A stretch of DNA of 64,000 nt from Pelagibius sp. (GCA_028280305.1 JANQMC010000002.1:33171-97170), one strand, 5' to 3'; shown: positions 12,606 through 21,903, counted from the stretch's first letter. Numbers and translations are program-made. The notes: generated from the letters alone by a model not told the origin.

Positions 12606-12989
12606 ATGACTGTCTTCAGAAGCCTTATCCTGGCGGGACTCGCCGTCTGCATCGCAAGCCCGGCATTCGCCGAAGGGGACCCGGCGAAAGGCGAAAAAGT
12701 CTTCAGGAAATGCAAAGCCTGCCATGCCGTGGGCGAGAAGGCGAAGAACAAGGTCGGCCCCTTGCTGAACGGTATCATCGATGCCGAGATCGCCTCGGTA
12801 GAGGGTTTCAAGTACTCCAAGGCCTTTCTCGAAAAGAAGGCCGAGGGCCTGACCTGGGGCGAGGCCGAGTTGGACGCCTACCTGGCCAAACCGAAAGACT
12901 ACATTCCCGGCACCAAGATGAGCTTCGCCGGACTGCGCAAAGAGAAGGACCGCGCCGACGTCATCGCCTATCTGAAGGATTACCCCTGA
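12606..12989 (+). CDS. Periplasmic class I cytochrome c (c2/c550-like)
   Basis: A 127-residue exported cytochrome with a signal peptide (cleavage near AFA-EG, residue 23), haem motif CKACH at 36-40, and the axial Met in GTKMSF (Met105). It lies 28 bp after nosX and about 110 bp before norC, with a purine-rich ribosome site AAAGGGGGAAA. By position it is a likely electron carrier to NosZ, NirS or NorCB. I chose the ATG at 12606 over an upstream in-frame start in nosX because only this places the signal peptide at the N terminus. Confidence 0.92.
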   Translation: MTVFRSLILAGLAVCIASPAFAEGDPAKGEKVFRKCKACHAVGEKAKNKVGPLLNGIIDAEIASVEGFKYSKAFLEKKAEGLTWGEAELDAYLAKPKDYIPGTKMSFAGLRKEKDRADVIAYLKDYP

Positions 12990-13023
12990 ACCGCAAAACC
13001 CCACCGCGCGGCGCGGTCATTGC

Positions 13024-13037
13024 TTGACTTTCGTTAA
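13024..13037 (+). promoter_or_regulatory. Fnr/Dnr-type box upstream of norC
   Basis: TTGAC-TTTC-GTTAA, identical to the box in the nirS-nirI gap, including flanking bases over 18 positions (13023-13040). Its centre is about 72 bp before the norC ATG in a 113-bp gap. It predicts that the nitrite and NO reductase operons are switched on by the same regulator with similar affinity. Confidence 0.8.
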
Positions 13038-13102
13038 GGCCTCGCCGCGCCTTCAGGGCCATTCTGCCGCCTACCGGAAACGACTCCTGGTAGGAGAGCG
13101 CG

Positions 13103-13555
13103 ATGCGCGAAGTTATGACGAAATCCATGGCCCGGAACGTCTTTTACGGCGGGTCGCTGTTCTTCATCGTCATCTTCGTCGGCCTGTCAATTCACAGTCA
13201 CATCTACATTGTGAATGTATCCACCGATAAGGCGGGCCTGACGGAGAGCGTGGCGGCAGGCAAACGGATCTGGGAACGCAAGGCCTGCGTCAACTGTCAC
13301 ACCATCCTGGGTGAAGGAGCCTACTTCGCACCGGAGGTCGGCAATGTGATGACCCGTTGGGGCGTCGAAGACGACCCGGAAGCCGCCTTTGAGGTGATGA
13401 AGGCCTGGATGGAGTCTCAGCCCAGCGGCATCGAAGGCCGCCGTCAGATGCCGAATTTCAACCTGACAGACAAAGAAATCCGCGACCTCACCGAGTTCCT
13501 GCTCTGGACCAACAAGATCCGGACCCAGGACTGGCCGCCGAACGACGCGGGCTGA
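13103..13555 (+). CDS. norC: NorC, cytochrome c subunit of NO reductase
   Basis: The 150-residue small subunit of cNOR. It has one N-terminal membrane anchor (about 13-32) and a periplasmic haem c domain with CVNCH at 62-66 and a later RQMPNF that supplies the axial Met. It takes electrons from periplasmic cytochromes and passes them to NorB. A clear Shine-Dalgarno (TAGGAGAG) precedes the ATG. First gene of norCBQDEF. Confidence 0.96.
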   Translation: MREVMTKSMARNVFYGGSLFFIVIFVGLSIHSHIYIVNVSTDKAGLTESVAAGKRIWERKACVNCHTILGEGAYFAPEVGNVMTRWGVEDDPEAAFEVMKAWMESQPSGIEGRRQMPNFNLTDKEIRDLTEFLLWTNKIRTQDWPPNDAG

Positions 13556-13568
13556 GGAGGGCCTGAAG

Positions 13569-14939
13569 ATGAAGTATCAGACACAGAAGATCGCTCAGAT
13601 CTATTTCATCGTCGCCATGGCGCTCTTCGCGATCCAGGTCAGCGGTGGCCTGCTGGCCGGCTGGATCTACGTGGCGCCCAATGCGCTGAGTGAGTTGCTG
13701 CCCTTCAACATCGTGCGCATGCTGCACACCAACAGCCTGATCGTCTGGCTGATTCTCGGCTTCATGGGGGCGGCCTATTTCCTGATTCCCGAAGAAGCGG
13801 AGCGGGAAATCCACTCACCGATGCTGGCCTACCTGCAGCTCGCCATCCTGGTCATCGGTACATTGGGCGTGGTGGTGACCTACGTCTTCAATCTCTTCGA
13901 AGGCAACATTCTGCTCGGCCAGGAAGGGCGCGAGTTTCTGGAGCAGCCGCTCTGGGTGAAGGTGGGCATCGTCGTGGCGGCGCTGATCTTCCTCTACAAC
14001 ATCACCCTGACGGTGCTGAAAGGCCGCAAGACGGCCATCGCCAATGTCCTGCTGATCGGGCTCTGGGGCCTGGCGCTGCTGTTCCTCTTCGCCTTCTACA
14101 ACCCGGAAAACCTCAGTCTCGACAAACAGTACTGGTGGTACGTCGTCCACCTCTGGGTCGAGGGCGTCTGGGAACTGATCATGGCCTCGATCCTGGCCTT
14201 CCTGATGCTGAAACTGACCGGCGTCGACCGTGAGATCGTCGAGAAGTGGCTCTATCTGATCGTCGCCACCTCGCTGATCACCGGCATCCTCGGCACCGGC
14301 CACCACTACTACTGGATCGGCACGCCCGGCTACTGGCAGTGGATCGGATCGATCTTCTCCTCCCTGGAAGTCATTCCCTTCTTCGGCATGATGGCCTTTG
14401 CCTTTGTGATGGTCTGGAAGGGACGGCGCGATCATCCGAACAAAGCCGCGCTGCTGTGGTCGCTCGGCTGTGCAACCCTGGCCTTCTTCGGCGCCGGTGT
14501 CTGGGGCTTCATGCACACGCTGCACACCATCAACTACTTCACCCACGGCACCCAGATCACCGCGGCGCACGGCCACCTCGCCTTCTTCGGGGCCTATGTC
14601 TGCCTGAACCTGGCGATCTTCACCTACGCCTTCCCGATCCTCAGGAACCGCGATCCCTACAACCAGGTTCTCAACATGGCCTCTTTCTGGCTGATGGCCG
14701 GCGGCATGACCTTCATGACCTTCGTGCTGACCTTTGCCGGCGTTATCCAAACCCACCTGCAGAGGGTCCTGGGTGAGAACTTCATGGACGTGCAGGACCA
14801 GGTCGCCATCTTCTACATGATGCGCTTCGGCTCCGGTGTGGCCGTCGTTCTCGGCGCGGTGCTGTTCATCTACGCCGTCCTGGCGCCGCGCAAGGAGATC
14901 ATCGAACCCGGGCCGACCCGCTCGGTCCCGGCGGAGTGA
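13569..14939 (+). CDS. norB: NorB, catalytic subunit of nitric oxide reductase
   Basis: A 456-residue haem-copper-oxidase-family membrane protein with about twelve helices that reduces 2 NO to N2O. Conserved histidines for haem b, haem b3 and FeB are visible: RMLHTN, VVHLWVEGVWE, GTGHHYYW, and THGTQITAAHGHLAFFG. The Glu in WVEGVWE is the hallmark of cNOR. A strong ribosome site (GAGGAGG) precedes it, and the norQ GTG overlaps its stop. Confidence 0.97.
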   Translation: MKYQTQKIAQIYFIVAMALFAIQVSGGLLAGWIYVAPNALSELLPFNIVRMLHTNSLIVWLILGFMGAAYFLIPEEAEREIHSPMLAYLQLAILVIGTLGVVVTYVFNLFEGNILLGQEGREFLEQPLWVKVGIVVAALIFLYNITLTVLKGRKTAIANVLLIGLWGLALLFLFAFYNPENLSLDKQYWWYVVHLWVEGVWELIMASILAFLMLKLTGVDREIVEKWLYLIVATSLITGILGTGHHYYWIGTPGYWQWIGSIFSSLEVIPFFGMMAFAFVMVWKGRRDHPNKAALLWSLGCATLAFFGAGVWGFMHTLHTINYFTHGTQITAAHGHLAFFGAYVCLNLAIFTYAFPILRNRDPYNQVLNMASFWLMAGGMTFMTFVLTFAGVIQTHLQRVLGENFMDVQDQVAIFYMMRFGSGVAVVLGAVLFIYAVLAPRKEIIEPGPTRSVPAE

Positions 14940-15748
14940 AAACCGTGGGCCCAGCGCAAGTACTGGAGGGGGCGCAAGCCCCCTTCTACTTTCCCCAGGG
15001 TGACGAGTGCGACGTTTTTGCCGCCGCCCAGACAAACGGCCTGCCGCTGCTGCTGAAGGGCCCGACCGGCTGCGGCAAAACCCGTTTTGTCGCCCATATG
15101 GCGACCCGGCTCGGACGGCCGCTCTATACCGTCGCCTGCCACGACGACCTTTCCGCCGCCGATCTGATCGGCCGCTACCTGCTTAAGGGCGGCGAGACCG
15201 TCTGGGTCGATGGCCCCCTGACCCGCGCGGTTCGTGAAGGGGCGATCTGTTATCTCGACGAGGTGGTCGAGGCCCGTAAGGACGTGACGGTGGTGCTGCA
15301 TCCCCTGACCGACGACCGGCGCATCCTGCCCATCGACCGCACCGGCGAGGAACTGGAGGCGGAAAAGGGCTTCATGCTCGTTGCCTCCTATAACCCCGGC
15401 TACCAGAACATTCTGAAGACGCTGAAACCCTCGACGCGCCAACGCTTCCTCGCCATCGAGTTCGACTTTCCCGGTCCCGCCCAGGAAGCCGAGATCGTCG
15501 CCGCCGAGAGCGGTCTGCCATTGGACCGGGTCAAGCCCTTGGTGCGCCTCGCCGGAAAGCTGCGCGCCCTCAAGGGCCAGGATCTTGAAGAAGGGGTGTC
15601 GACCCGGCTGCTGGTCTATTGCGCCACGCTGATCCGGCAGGAAATGTCGGTGGAGCGTGCGGTTCTGGCCGCCATGATCGAGCCGCTGACCGACGACGAA
15701 GACGTAAAGGCCGGCCTCCTCGATCTCGTCACCGCCGTCTTTGGTTAG
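14936..15748 (+). CDS. norQ: NorQ, MoxR/CbbQ-type AAA+ ATPase
   Basis: A 270-residue AAA+ protein with Walker A GPTGCGKT (42-49) and Walker B ICYLDEV. The central CHDDLSAADLIGRY segment is typical of NorQ/CbbQ. Together with NorD it inserts the non-haem iron or otherwise activates NorBC. The start is GTG in a GTGA overlap with norB; another GTG nine bases on is possible. Confidence 0.93.
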   Translation: MKTVGPAQVLEGAQAPFYFPQGDECDVFAAAQTNGLPLLLKGPTGCGKTRFVAHMATRLGRPLYTVACHDDLSAADLIGRYLLKGGETVWVDGPLTRAVREGAICYLDEVVEARKDVTVVLHPLTDDRRILPIDRTGEELEAEKGFMLVASYNPGYQNILKTLKPSTRQRFLAIEFDFPGPAQEAEIVAAESGLPLDRVKPLVRLAGKLRALKGQDLEEGVSTRLLVYCATLIRQEMSVERAVLAAMIEPLTDDEDVKAGLLDLVTAVFG

Positions 15749-15757
15749 ACCTCCGCC

Positions 15758-17701
15758 ATGTCGGCCAAGGCCTTCGAACCCTGGGAACCTGAAGAGACCG
15801 TCGGCAAGCTATGGCACAGCATCGCCAGCCGCCTGGAAAACCCGCAGGACCATGAAGAGGCCGCCGTCGGGCTGGAGGAGGTCCGGGGCCGCCTGGCGGT
15901 GTTTTTCCGGGGCCTGGGCGGCGAACGCTCGGTGGAAATCCGGCCGGTCACCTTGGAAACCAGCCGGCACCGTCTGTCCTGGCGGCGGCGTCTTGCGACG
16001 GTCGAGGAAAAGCTCGCGCGAAGTTCCTTCGACGGTGACGTGCTGCGCCTGCCGGCGCGCATTGCGCACTTCCCGCAGCGCTCGGTCAATGCCTCGCTGT
16101 ATTTCTGGCTGGCCGCCGCCGTCGCTCACGCCCCGGCACCGGTCATCGAAGAAGACCCGCTGCGCGCCGATCTACGGGCTTTGGCGGCCGCCCGATACAT
16201 GATTGATGCGACCCTGGCAGATTGCCCCGGACTGAGGGCGCTCTACGACGGCCTTGCCGCCGCCTGCCGGGCCACGCGGCAACTCCAGGGCTTACCGCGA
16301 TGGGAGGCCGCCATGGAAGGCGCCGTTCACTCCCTCCTGGGCGGCGCGGCGCCTGACACGGCGGAGACCGATCACCTGCTCGCCCAGACCGCCGCCCCCG
16401 ATTTCGATCTCGGCGACATCTCCGCCCCGCGCGGCTACCGGCCCTTCATGTCGGTCCCGCTGTGGCCGGACCTGAGGCCGTTGCTCCACAGTCTCGCGGC
16501 GGCCTTCGATACGCCCGAGTCCGGCGGCAGCGCCGAGGAAGACGACAACAAACTCCGCCGTGCGCGACGTCAAAAGTCCGACAACGCGGAGCGCCGCGAC
16601 AGCCTCATCCTGCACCGCTTCGAGGCCATACTCTCCTGGGCCGAGTTCCTGAACCTCAACCGCAAGGTGGACGACGACGATCCCGAAGGCGCGAAGAAGG
16701 CCTTGGACGACCAGGAGGAAATCGCGCTCGGCCAGATCTCCAAGGCACCGGCCACCCGGCTGAAGCTGCACCTCGACCTCGCGCCGGAAGACGTCAATCG
16801 CGAGCGGCTCTCCGGCCGTCATCTCTATCCGGAATGGGATGTGCGCAGCGGCCGGTACCTGCCGGACCATTGCTGCGTTCTCGCCAGCGATGCCGAGCCC
16901 GCCGAAACACCGGCTAGCTTTGCGGCCGACCCCGCGGCGCGGCGGCGCATCCGCGCGGTGAAGCGTCAGTTCGAGGCCCTGAGACCCCGGCGCGTCGTGC
17001 TGCCCGCGCAGCCCGATGGCGATGACCTTGACCTCGAAGCGACCGTACGCTCCCGCATCGACCTGCTGGCCACCGGGCGCGGATCGAACCGCATCTGGCG
17101 TGCCACCCGCCAGGAAGCGCGCGACCTGGCGGTCTCCATCCTGCTGGACGTCTCCCGCTCAACCGAGAGCGCCGTAACCGGGCGCGCTGTCATCGATATC
17201 GAGCGCGAGGCCCTGACCGCATTCGCCTGGGGCCTCTCCGCCTGTGGTGACGACTGTGCCATCAACGCCTTTTCCTCGCTGCGCCGGGAGCGTGTTTACC
17301 TGCTGCGCTGCAAGGGTTTCGATGAAGCGATGTCCACGGAAGTCGAAGCCCGCATCGCCGGCCTTCGCCCCGGGTTCTATACGCGCCTCGGTGCTGCGAT
17401 ACGCCATGTCTCTGCCGATCTCGCGCGGCAGAGCCACCAACGCCGCCTGTTGCTGGTGATCACCGACGGCAAGCCCAACGATCTCGACCACTACGAGGGA
17501 CGCCATGGCATCGAGGACAGCCGCATGGCGATCCGCGAGGCGCGCCGCGCCGGGCAGTCGGTCTTCGGCGTCACCATCGATGCCAGGGGAAAGTCCTGGT
17601 TCGCCCGCATCTTCGGGCGCGGCGGCTATGCTGTGATCGCCGATCCCGACCGGCTGTCAGCGGCTCTGCCGGACATCTACCGCCACCTCGTCGGGGGATG
17701 A
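15758..17701 (+). CDS. norD: NorD, von Willebrand A-domain activator of NO reductase
   Basis: A 647-residue protein whose C-terminal third is a vWA domain with MIDAS motif DVSRS and later TDGKPND. The N-terminal two thirds are charged and typical of NorD/CbbO. It works with the NorQ ATPase as a metal-insertion chaperone. It begins 9 bp after norQ and ends in an ATGA overlap with norE. Confidence 0.93.
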   Translation: MSAKAFEPWEPEETVGKLWHSIASRLENPQDHEEAAVGLEEVRGRLAVFFRGLGGERSVEIRPVTLETSRHRLSWRRRLATVEEKLARSSFDGDVLRLPARIAHFPQRSVNASLYFWLAAAVAHAPAPVIEEDPLRADLRALAAARYMIDATLADCPGLRALYDGLAAACRATRQLQGLPRWEAAMEGAVHSLLGGAAPDTAETDHLLAQTAAPDFDLGDISAPRGYRPFMSVPLWPDLRPLLHSLAAAFDTPESGGSAEEDDNKLRRARRQKSDNAERRDSLILHRFEAILSWAEFLNLNRKVDDDDPEGAKKALDDQEEIALGQISKAPATRLKLHLDLAPEDVNRERLSGRHLYPEWDVRSGRYLPDHCCVLASDAEPAETPASFAADPAARRRIRAVKRQFEALRPRRVVLPAQPDGDDLDLEATVRSRIDLLATGRGSNRIWRATRQEARDLAVSILLDVSRSTESAVTGRAVIDIEREALTAFAWGLSACGDDCAINAFSSLRRERVYLLRCKGFDEAMSTEVEARIAGLRPGFYTRLGAAIRHVSADLARQSHQRRLLLVITDGKPNDLDHYEGRHGIEDSRMAIREARRAGQSVFGVTIDARGKSWFARIFGRGGYAVIADPDRLSAALPDIYRHLVGG

Positions 17702-18255
17702 GCACCCCGGCCCCAGAGAGCCGCCTCGCCGAGCTGCCCGGCGACCTGATGATCTGGGTGCTGATCGTCAGCGAACTGCTGGTCTTTGGCGCCGGTATCG
17801 TCGCCTTCCTTGCGGTGAGAACCACCGACGTTGTCGGCTTTGCCGAAGCACAGGATCTGCTCGACCGAACCGCCGGCGGCATCAACACGGCGGTGCTGGT
17901 GACCAGCGGCCTCTGCGCGGCTCTGGCGTCGCGTTTACGCCTTGCTGAACGGCGCCTGGCGGCAAGGTTGTGGCTCGCTGCGGCGGGCCTTCTCGGCGGT
18001 ATTTTTCTCTGGGTGAAAGCGGTTGAGTACGAGGCGAAGGTCTCCGCCGGCATCGGCACCGAGACCCATCCCTTCTTCACCTTCTACTATCTGCTGACGG
18101 GCTTCCACGCCGCACACGTCGTCGCCGGGATCATCATCCTGGCCCTCATCGCCTGGCGCGACAGCCCGCGAAACCTCGAAAGCGGGACAGCCTTCTGGCA
18201 CATGGTCGATCTGGTCTGGATCCTGCTGTTCCCGGTGATCTATCTCCTAAGGTGA
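17698..18255 (+). CDS. norE: NorE, cytochrome oxidase subunit III-like membrane protein
   Basis: A 185-residue protein with five predicted membrane helices, related to COX3. Motifs GDLMIW near the N terminus, FTFYYLLTGFHAAHV and the C-terminal FWHMVDLVWI are family marks. It supports NO reductase activity but is not part of the purified enzyme in known systems. Coupled to norD by an ATGA overlap. Confidence 0.92.
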   Translation: MSTPAPESRLAELPGDLMIWVLIVSELLVFGAGIVAFLAVRTTDVVGFAEAQDLLDRTAGGINTAVLVTSGLCAALASRLRLAERRLAARLWLAAAGLLGGIFLWVKAVEYEAKVSAGIGTETHPFFTFYYLLTGFHAAHVVAGIIILALIAWRDSPRNLESGTAFWHMVDLVWILLFPVIYLLR

Positions 18256-18521
18256 TGCAGATGATCCGTGACAACCTCTGGCGCGCCTGGGCCTGGCTTC
18301 TCGCCTTCAGCCTCATCAGCACCTTTGCTGCGCAGTGGTTGGAGACCTACGCTTCAATGGTCGGGATTCTGATACTCGCCCTGGCCTATCTGAAGATGCG
18401 CCTGATTCTGTCACGCTACCTGGGGCTCGCCGCCACGCCTTACTGGAACGCCGGCTTTGGCCTGGTATTGGGTCTCTACATGCTCGGGCTCTTGGGGCTC
18501 TACCTCATGCCCTTCGCCTGA
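18255..18521 (+). CDS. norF: NorF-like small membrane protein (COX4-like)
   Basis: An 88-residue protein of three hydrophobic helices, last gene of the nor operon. The sequence resembles small cytochrome oxidase subunit IV-type proteins that occupy the norF position. Starts at GTG 18252, ATG 18255 and ATG 18261 are all possible; I chose the ATG that overlaps the norE stop as TGATG. It converges on the DUF4202 gene with only 7 bp between stops, so no separate terminator fits between them. Confidence 0.75.
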   Translation: MQMIRDNLWRAWAWLLAFSLISTFAAQWLETYASMVGILILALAYLKMRLILSRYLGLAATPYWNAGFGLVLGLYMLGLLGLYLMPFA

Positions 18522-18528
18522 CCGGCGG

Positions 18529-19104
18529 CTAAACCGACAGGGCCGGAACCAGTTCCTTGGGTAGATCGAATTCGGCGGCAACCCGCGCCCGGCCGGCCTC
18601 CGACATCTTGCGGGCCGTCTTGGAAACAATGTTGAAGACCTGATCCGGCGCGCGGTCCGCGGCGAAGTCGGCAAAGTACCAGCGGAGGAAAACGAGACAG
18701 ATGACGTCCTCCAGCATCTGCACCTCGGCATCGCGCTTGATCCCCTGCTTGCGCAGCATCTGGGCAACCCTTGCGCCCTCCTCCGCAGTGTAACCGGCCT
18801 CGGCCATTAGCTCGGACACCCGCCTGCCGTGGAACACCGCCTGGTCTCTGCGCCAGGCGAGATATGCTTTGCGGCCTTCTGGATAGGAATTGCGCGGCAT
18901 CTTCCAGCGCTCGATATGCTGGCCCCGCGCAGCAATCTTCAACAGCTCCGAGGCCTGCGGACAAATGCGGTCCAGCTCCGCCGACATGCGCTGGCCATAG
19001 AGCAGGGCCGCGGGCCGCTCTTCCGCCCTGTCGTTTTCCAGCGTCGGGTCTTCAGCATTGGCCTTGTCTATGGCGGCGGTGATAGCGGCGAGGCGATCGC
19101 TCAT
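18529..19104 (-). CDS. DUF4202 family protein linked to denitrification
   Basis: A 191-residue soluble protein. The segment ARGQHIERW followed by PRNSYPEGRKAYLAWR matches DUF4202, a family with no established biochemical role that I recall being found beside denitrification genes. Conserved His, Arg and Asp residues could suggest a metal or nucleotide site, but that is speculation. Its ATG overlaps the stop of the upstream Crp/Fnr regulator (ATGA), so the two are almost certainly co-translated. Confidence 0.75.
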   Translation of the reverse strand: MSDRLAAITAAIDKANAEDPTLENDRAEERPAALLYGQRMSAELDRICPQASELLKIAARGQHIERWKMPRNSYPEGRKAYLAWRRDQAVFHGRRVSELMAEAGYTAEEGARVAQMLRKQGIKRDAEVQMLEDVICLVFLRWYFADFAADRAPDQVFNIVSKTARKMSEAGRARVAAEFDLPKELVPALSV

Positions 19105-19808
19105 TGAGCCCGGCTCCAGGCCATGGCGCGATCCTCTTCGGCGTAGTGGCGCAAAGCCTCGACATTGGAAACCATCGCATGGTTCTGGCTGATCTTGACG
19201 CCAACCTCCTTTAGCCGGGCGAAAGACCGCGACAGGCTTTCGGGTTTCATGCCAAGCCGGCCGGCGATCAGCACCTTGTCATAAGGCAGTGTGACAGCGC
19301 AGGCGCCCTCGGTGATCGGACAGAGTTCAAGCAGGAACTCTGCGACACGCTGGGCGCCGGTGTGGGCCTTCAACTGCTCGACCTGGGAAACCAGGGCATG
19401 AAGGTGCTTGAAGGTCGATGCCAGAATCGCCGTGCAGAGCTCCGGGCGGGATTTCATCAACCCGAGGATGAGGCCGGCACGCACCGGCATCACCCGGCAG
19501 TCGGTAACCGCCTCGGCCGCCACGGGATAAACGTCGTTGCGGAAAGCCGCGGCCTCACCGAAGCTACGGCCCTTGGTGAAGACACCGACGACGGCCTCGG
19601 CACCGTTTTGCGAGATCCGGAACAGCTTGACCCAGCCTTCCAGCACGATGTAGACGCTGTCCGCCGGCTCGCCCTGAAGAAATATCGTGGTGCCCCGATC
19701 GAAGGATCGGGTCTCCGTGTGAGACAGGATGGTCTCGACCAGGTCCTCGGGCACACTCGCCAACAACACGGATTCCTTGGCAATCCGCCAGTCCTCGTTC
19801 GGATGCAT
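19101..19808 (-). CDS. dnr: Crp/Fnr-family N-oxide regulator (Dnr/NnrR type)
   Basis: A 235-residue regulator: an N-terminal cyclic-nucleotide-binding-type beta-roll (about 20-130), a dimerisation helix, and a C-terminal winged helix whose recognition helix contains E-S-L-S-R. The E..SR pattern is the one that reads TTGAY half-sites, which matches the boxes at 1811, 3964 and 13024. There is no Fnr-type N-terminal cysteine cluster, so an NO-responsive Dnr/NnrR is more likely than an oxygen-sensing Fnr. It is the probable activator of the nir, nos and nor operons here. Confidence 0.9.
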   Translation of the reverse strand: MHPNEDWRIAKESVLLASVPEDLVETILSHTETRSFDRGTTIFLQGEPADSVYIVLEGWVKLFRISQNGAEAVVGVFTKGRSFGEAAAFRNDVYPVAAEAVTDCRVMPVRAGLILGLMKSRPELCTAILASTFKHLHALVSQVEQLKAHTGAQRVAEFLLELCPITEGACAVTLPYDKVLIAGRLGMKPESLSRSFARLKEVGVKISQNHAMVSNVEALRHYAEEDRAMAWSRAQ

Positions 19809-19825
19809 GACCTTCCCCGCTGTGC

Positions 19826-19875
19826 TTGGCCCCGTTGTACTTAACCCCGGTTATTTTTGGCCCCGACTGTACTTA
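19826..19875. repeat. Short tandem direct repeat upstream of dnr
   Basis: TTGGCCCCGTTGTACTTA (19826-19843) recurs as TTGGCCCCGACTGTACTTA (19857-19875), a copy with one extra base and one or two changes, about 31 bp apart. It sits 18-67 bp upstream of the dnr start, where promoter or operator sequences are expected. No function is known to me. Confidence 0.6.
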
Positions 19876-19909
19876 GAGCGAAAACTAAAGGGTAACAGAC
19901 GAACCATCA

Positions 19910-19923
19910 TTGAGATGGGTCAA
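19910..19923. promoter_or_regulatory. Possible Fnr-type box upstream of dnr
   Basis: TTGAG-ATGG-GTCAA has one mismatch to the Fnr/Dnr dyad and is centred about 108 bp upstream of the dnr ATG. It could mediate autoregulation or cross-control by an Fnr protein. It is less convincing than the other three boxes because of the distance and the mismatch. Confidence 0.45.
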
Positions 19924-19986
19924 ACAGCGCAGAAGCTGGGATCGCGGCCGTCTCACCGCGCGGGGAGCCGGAACCTGCTTGACCAG

Positions 19987-21903
19987 TTACGCATCCATCC
20001 AAGCATTGAACATCAAAACACTCCACAACGAGTACTGCCAGTTACGCTTTCCGGAAAGGTGCTCTCTCCAGCGGGTACGGATCGGCGTCGGATCGAGAAA
20101 GCCTTGCCGCCTGAGGCGAGACTCGCTGAGCAGGTCATCCGCCCAATCTCGCAGAGGACCGCGCAGCCAGGAATCTATGGGAACGCCAAAGCCCATTTTC
20201 GGCCGCTCGATCAGTGTGCGCGGCACATAGCGATCGAGCACTTGCCGCAATATCCACTTGCCCTCGCGGTCGCGGATCTTAAGGTTTTGCGGAAGCGACC
20301 AGGCAAACTCAACCACTCGGTGATCGAGCAGCGGCACGCGTGCCTCAAGCGACACTGCCATGGAGGCGCGGTCAACCTTGGTAAGGATGTCGTCGGGTAG
20401 ATAGGTGAGCGTGTCGGCGAACTGCATGCGCGCGCCGAAGCCGGACAAGTCGCCTGCCACCTCGTTCCAGATGGCATCAACTGTTTCCTGCCCGCCGAGG
20501 ACAAGCGCGCCGGGCTCCGGCCAATTGCTAACCAAGGCGCAGTAAGCTTGTTGCGGGCTCTTGCCCAAGATACTGGCAATCTTATGCAGCTTCTCACCGA
20601 GCATTGGAATGGCGCCAATCTTCGGCAGAGGCCCCATAACACGCGACAATCGGTTCGGCGGCACTGCCGAAATCATCGCGGCGGCGCCGCGGGCCAGCGC
20701 ATCGGGCACCAGCGCCGTGCGTGATAGAACGTCGGGGGCCTGAAGATAGCGATTGTAACCGCCGAACACCTCATCTCCCCCGTCGCCGGACAGGGCCACA
20801 GTGACATGCTCACGCGTCATACGAGAGACAAGAAAGGTCGGAATCTGAGAGGCGTCAGCAAAGGGTTCATCATAGAGGGCCGGAAGCTTCGGAATGATAG
20901 CGCGGGCCTCTTCCGACGTAACGTAAAGCTCGGTGTGCTTGGTGCCGAGGTGGCTTGCCACCGCCTTGGCATGAACCGCTTCATTGTAAGAGTCCTCGGC
21001 AAATCCGATGGAAAAGCTTCGCACCGGACGCGATGAGTTTGCCTGCATCAACGCGGTAACCGTTGACGAGTCCACGCCGCCGGACAAGAAAGCGCCGAGC
21101 GGAACATCAGCGATCATGCGTTTTCCGACCGCATCGCCGATCAGGGCCTCGAGCGCCGAGATCGCTTCGTCTTCGCTGCCCACAAATGGAGCCGAGACGC
21201 CTTTCTCCCGCGCTTCGGCAAGCGACCACCATGCCTCGATCTGGGGCTCTGCGTCCTGGCGAACCGTAAGCAGGTGCCCGGGACGCAGCTTGTGGACGCC
21301 GCGATAGATGCTCTGCGGCGCCGGCACGTAATTGAAGCGCAGAAAGCTGCTGAGCGCATCGCGGTCGATCTCGCCGGAAAAATCGGGATGGCGCTTTAAG
21401 GCTGAAAGCTCGGAAGCAAAAAGAAAGGCCTTGCCGAAGCGTCCCCAATAGAGGGGCTTGATGCCGAGCCGGTCGCGCACCAGGGTCAATTCGCGCAACT
21501 CGCGGTCCCAAAGAGCGAACGCAAACATGCCGATGAGGCGCTCGAGCGTTGGCCTCAGACGATGACGAGCGATGGTCTCGACAAGAACTTCGGTGTCGGA
21601 GGTGCCGCGAAAGGCGATGCCCGCCGCCTCGCACTCCCGGCGCAATTCCGGGGCATTGTAGATCTCCCCATTATAGGTCAACACATAGCGACCGTTGGCG
21701 GAGAGCATCGGTTGGCGCCCGGCTGCCGAGAGATCAATAATCGACAGGCGGCGATGTCCAAAGCCGATGCCGACCTCTCCGTCTGCCCAGCTGCCGCCGT
21801 CATCCGGCCCCCGATGAAGCAGGCAGTCGGCCATGCGCCTCGCCAGCACCTCAAGGTCCGGGTTCGGTCCTACGGCCCCGAGAAATCCGGCTATGCCACA
21901 CAT
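19987..21903 (-). CDS. asnB: AsnB-type glutamine amidotransferase (copy 1)
   Basis: A 638-residue asparagine-synthase-family enzyme. The N-terminal glutaminase domain starts MCGIAGF with the nucleophile Cys2; the C-terminal ATP-pyrophosphatase domain has FLSGGVDSS. The start is set at the ATG of MCG rather than the TTG two codons earlier, since Cys2 must be N-terminal after Met removal. In polysaccharide loci such enzymes usually amidate a sugar uronic acid rather than aspartate; that role is inferred from context. Last gene of the polysaccharide block and the first of four AsnB copies. Confidence 0.9.
   Translation of the reverse strand: MCGIAGFLGAVGPNPDLEVLARRMADCLLHRGPDDGGSWADGEVGIGFGHRRLSIIDLSAAGRQPMLSANGRYVLTYNGEIYNAPELRRECEAAGIAFRGTSDTEVLVETIARHRLRPTLERLIGMFAFALWDRELRELTLVRDRLGIKPLYWGRFGKAFLFASELSALKRHPDFSGEIDRDALSSFLRFNYVPAPQSIYRGVHKLRPGHLLTVRQDAEPQIEAWWSLAEAREKGVSAPFVGSEDEAISALEALIGDAVGKRMIADVPLGAFLSGGVDSSTVTALMQANSSRPVRSFSIGFAEDSYNEAVHAKAVASHLGTKHTELYVTSEEARAIIPKLPALYDEPFADASQIPTFLVSRMTREHVTVALSGDGGDEVFGGYNRYLQAPDVLSRTALVPDALARGAAAMISAVPPNRLSRVMGPLPKIGAIPMLGEKLHKIASILGKSPQQAYCALVSNWPEPGALVLGGQETVDAIWNEVAGDLSGFGARMQFADTLTYLPDDILTKVDRASMAVSLEARVPLLDHRVVEFAWSLPQNLKIRDREGKWILRQVLDRYVPRTLIERPKMGFGVPIDSWLRGPLRDWADDLLSESRLRRQGFLDPTPIRTRWREHLSGKRNWQYSLWSVLMFNAWMDA

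Noticed and set aside
13815..15035. 406-codon antisense frame over norB
   Set aside because: Highly charged low-complexity peptide (E/D/H/Q-rich), the shadow of a hydrophobic membrane gene.
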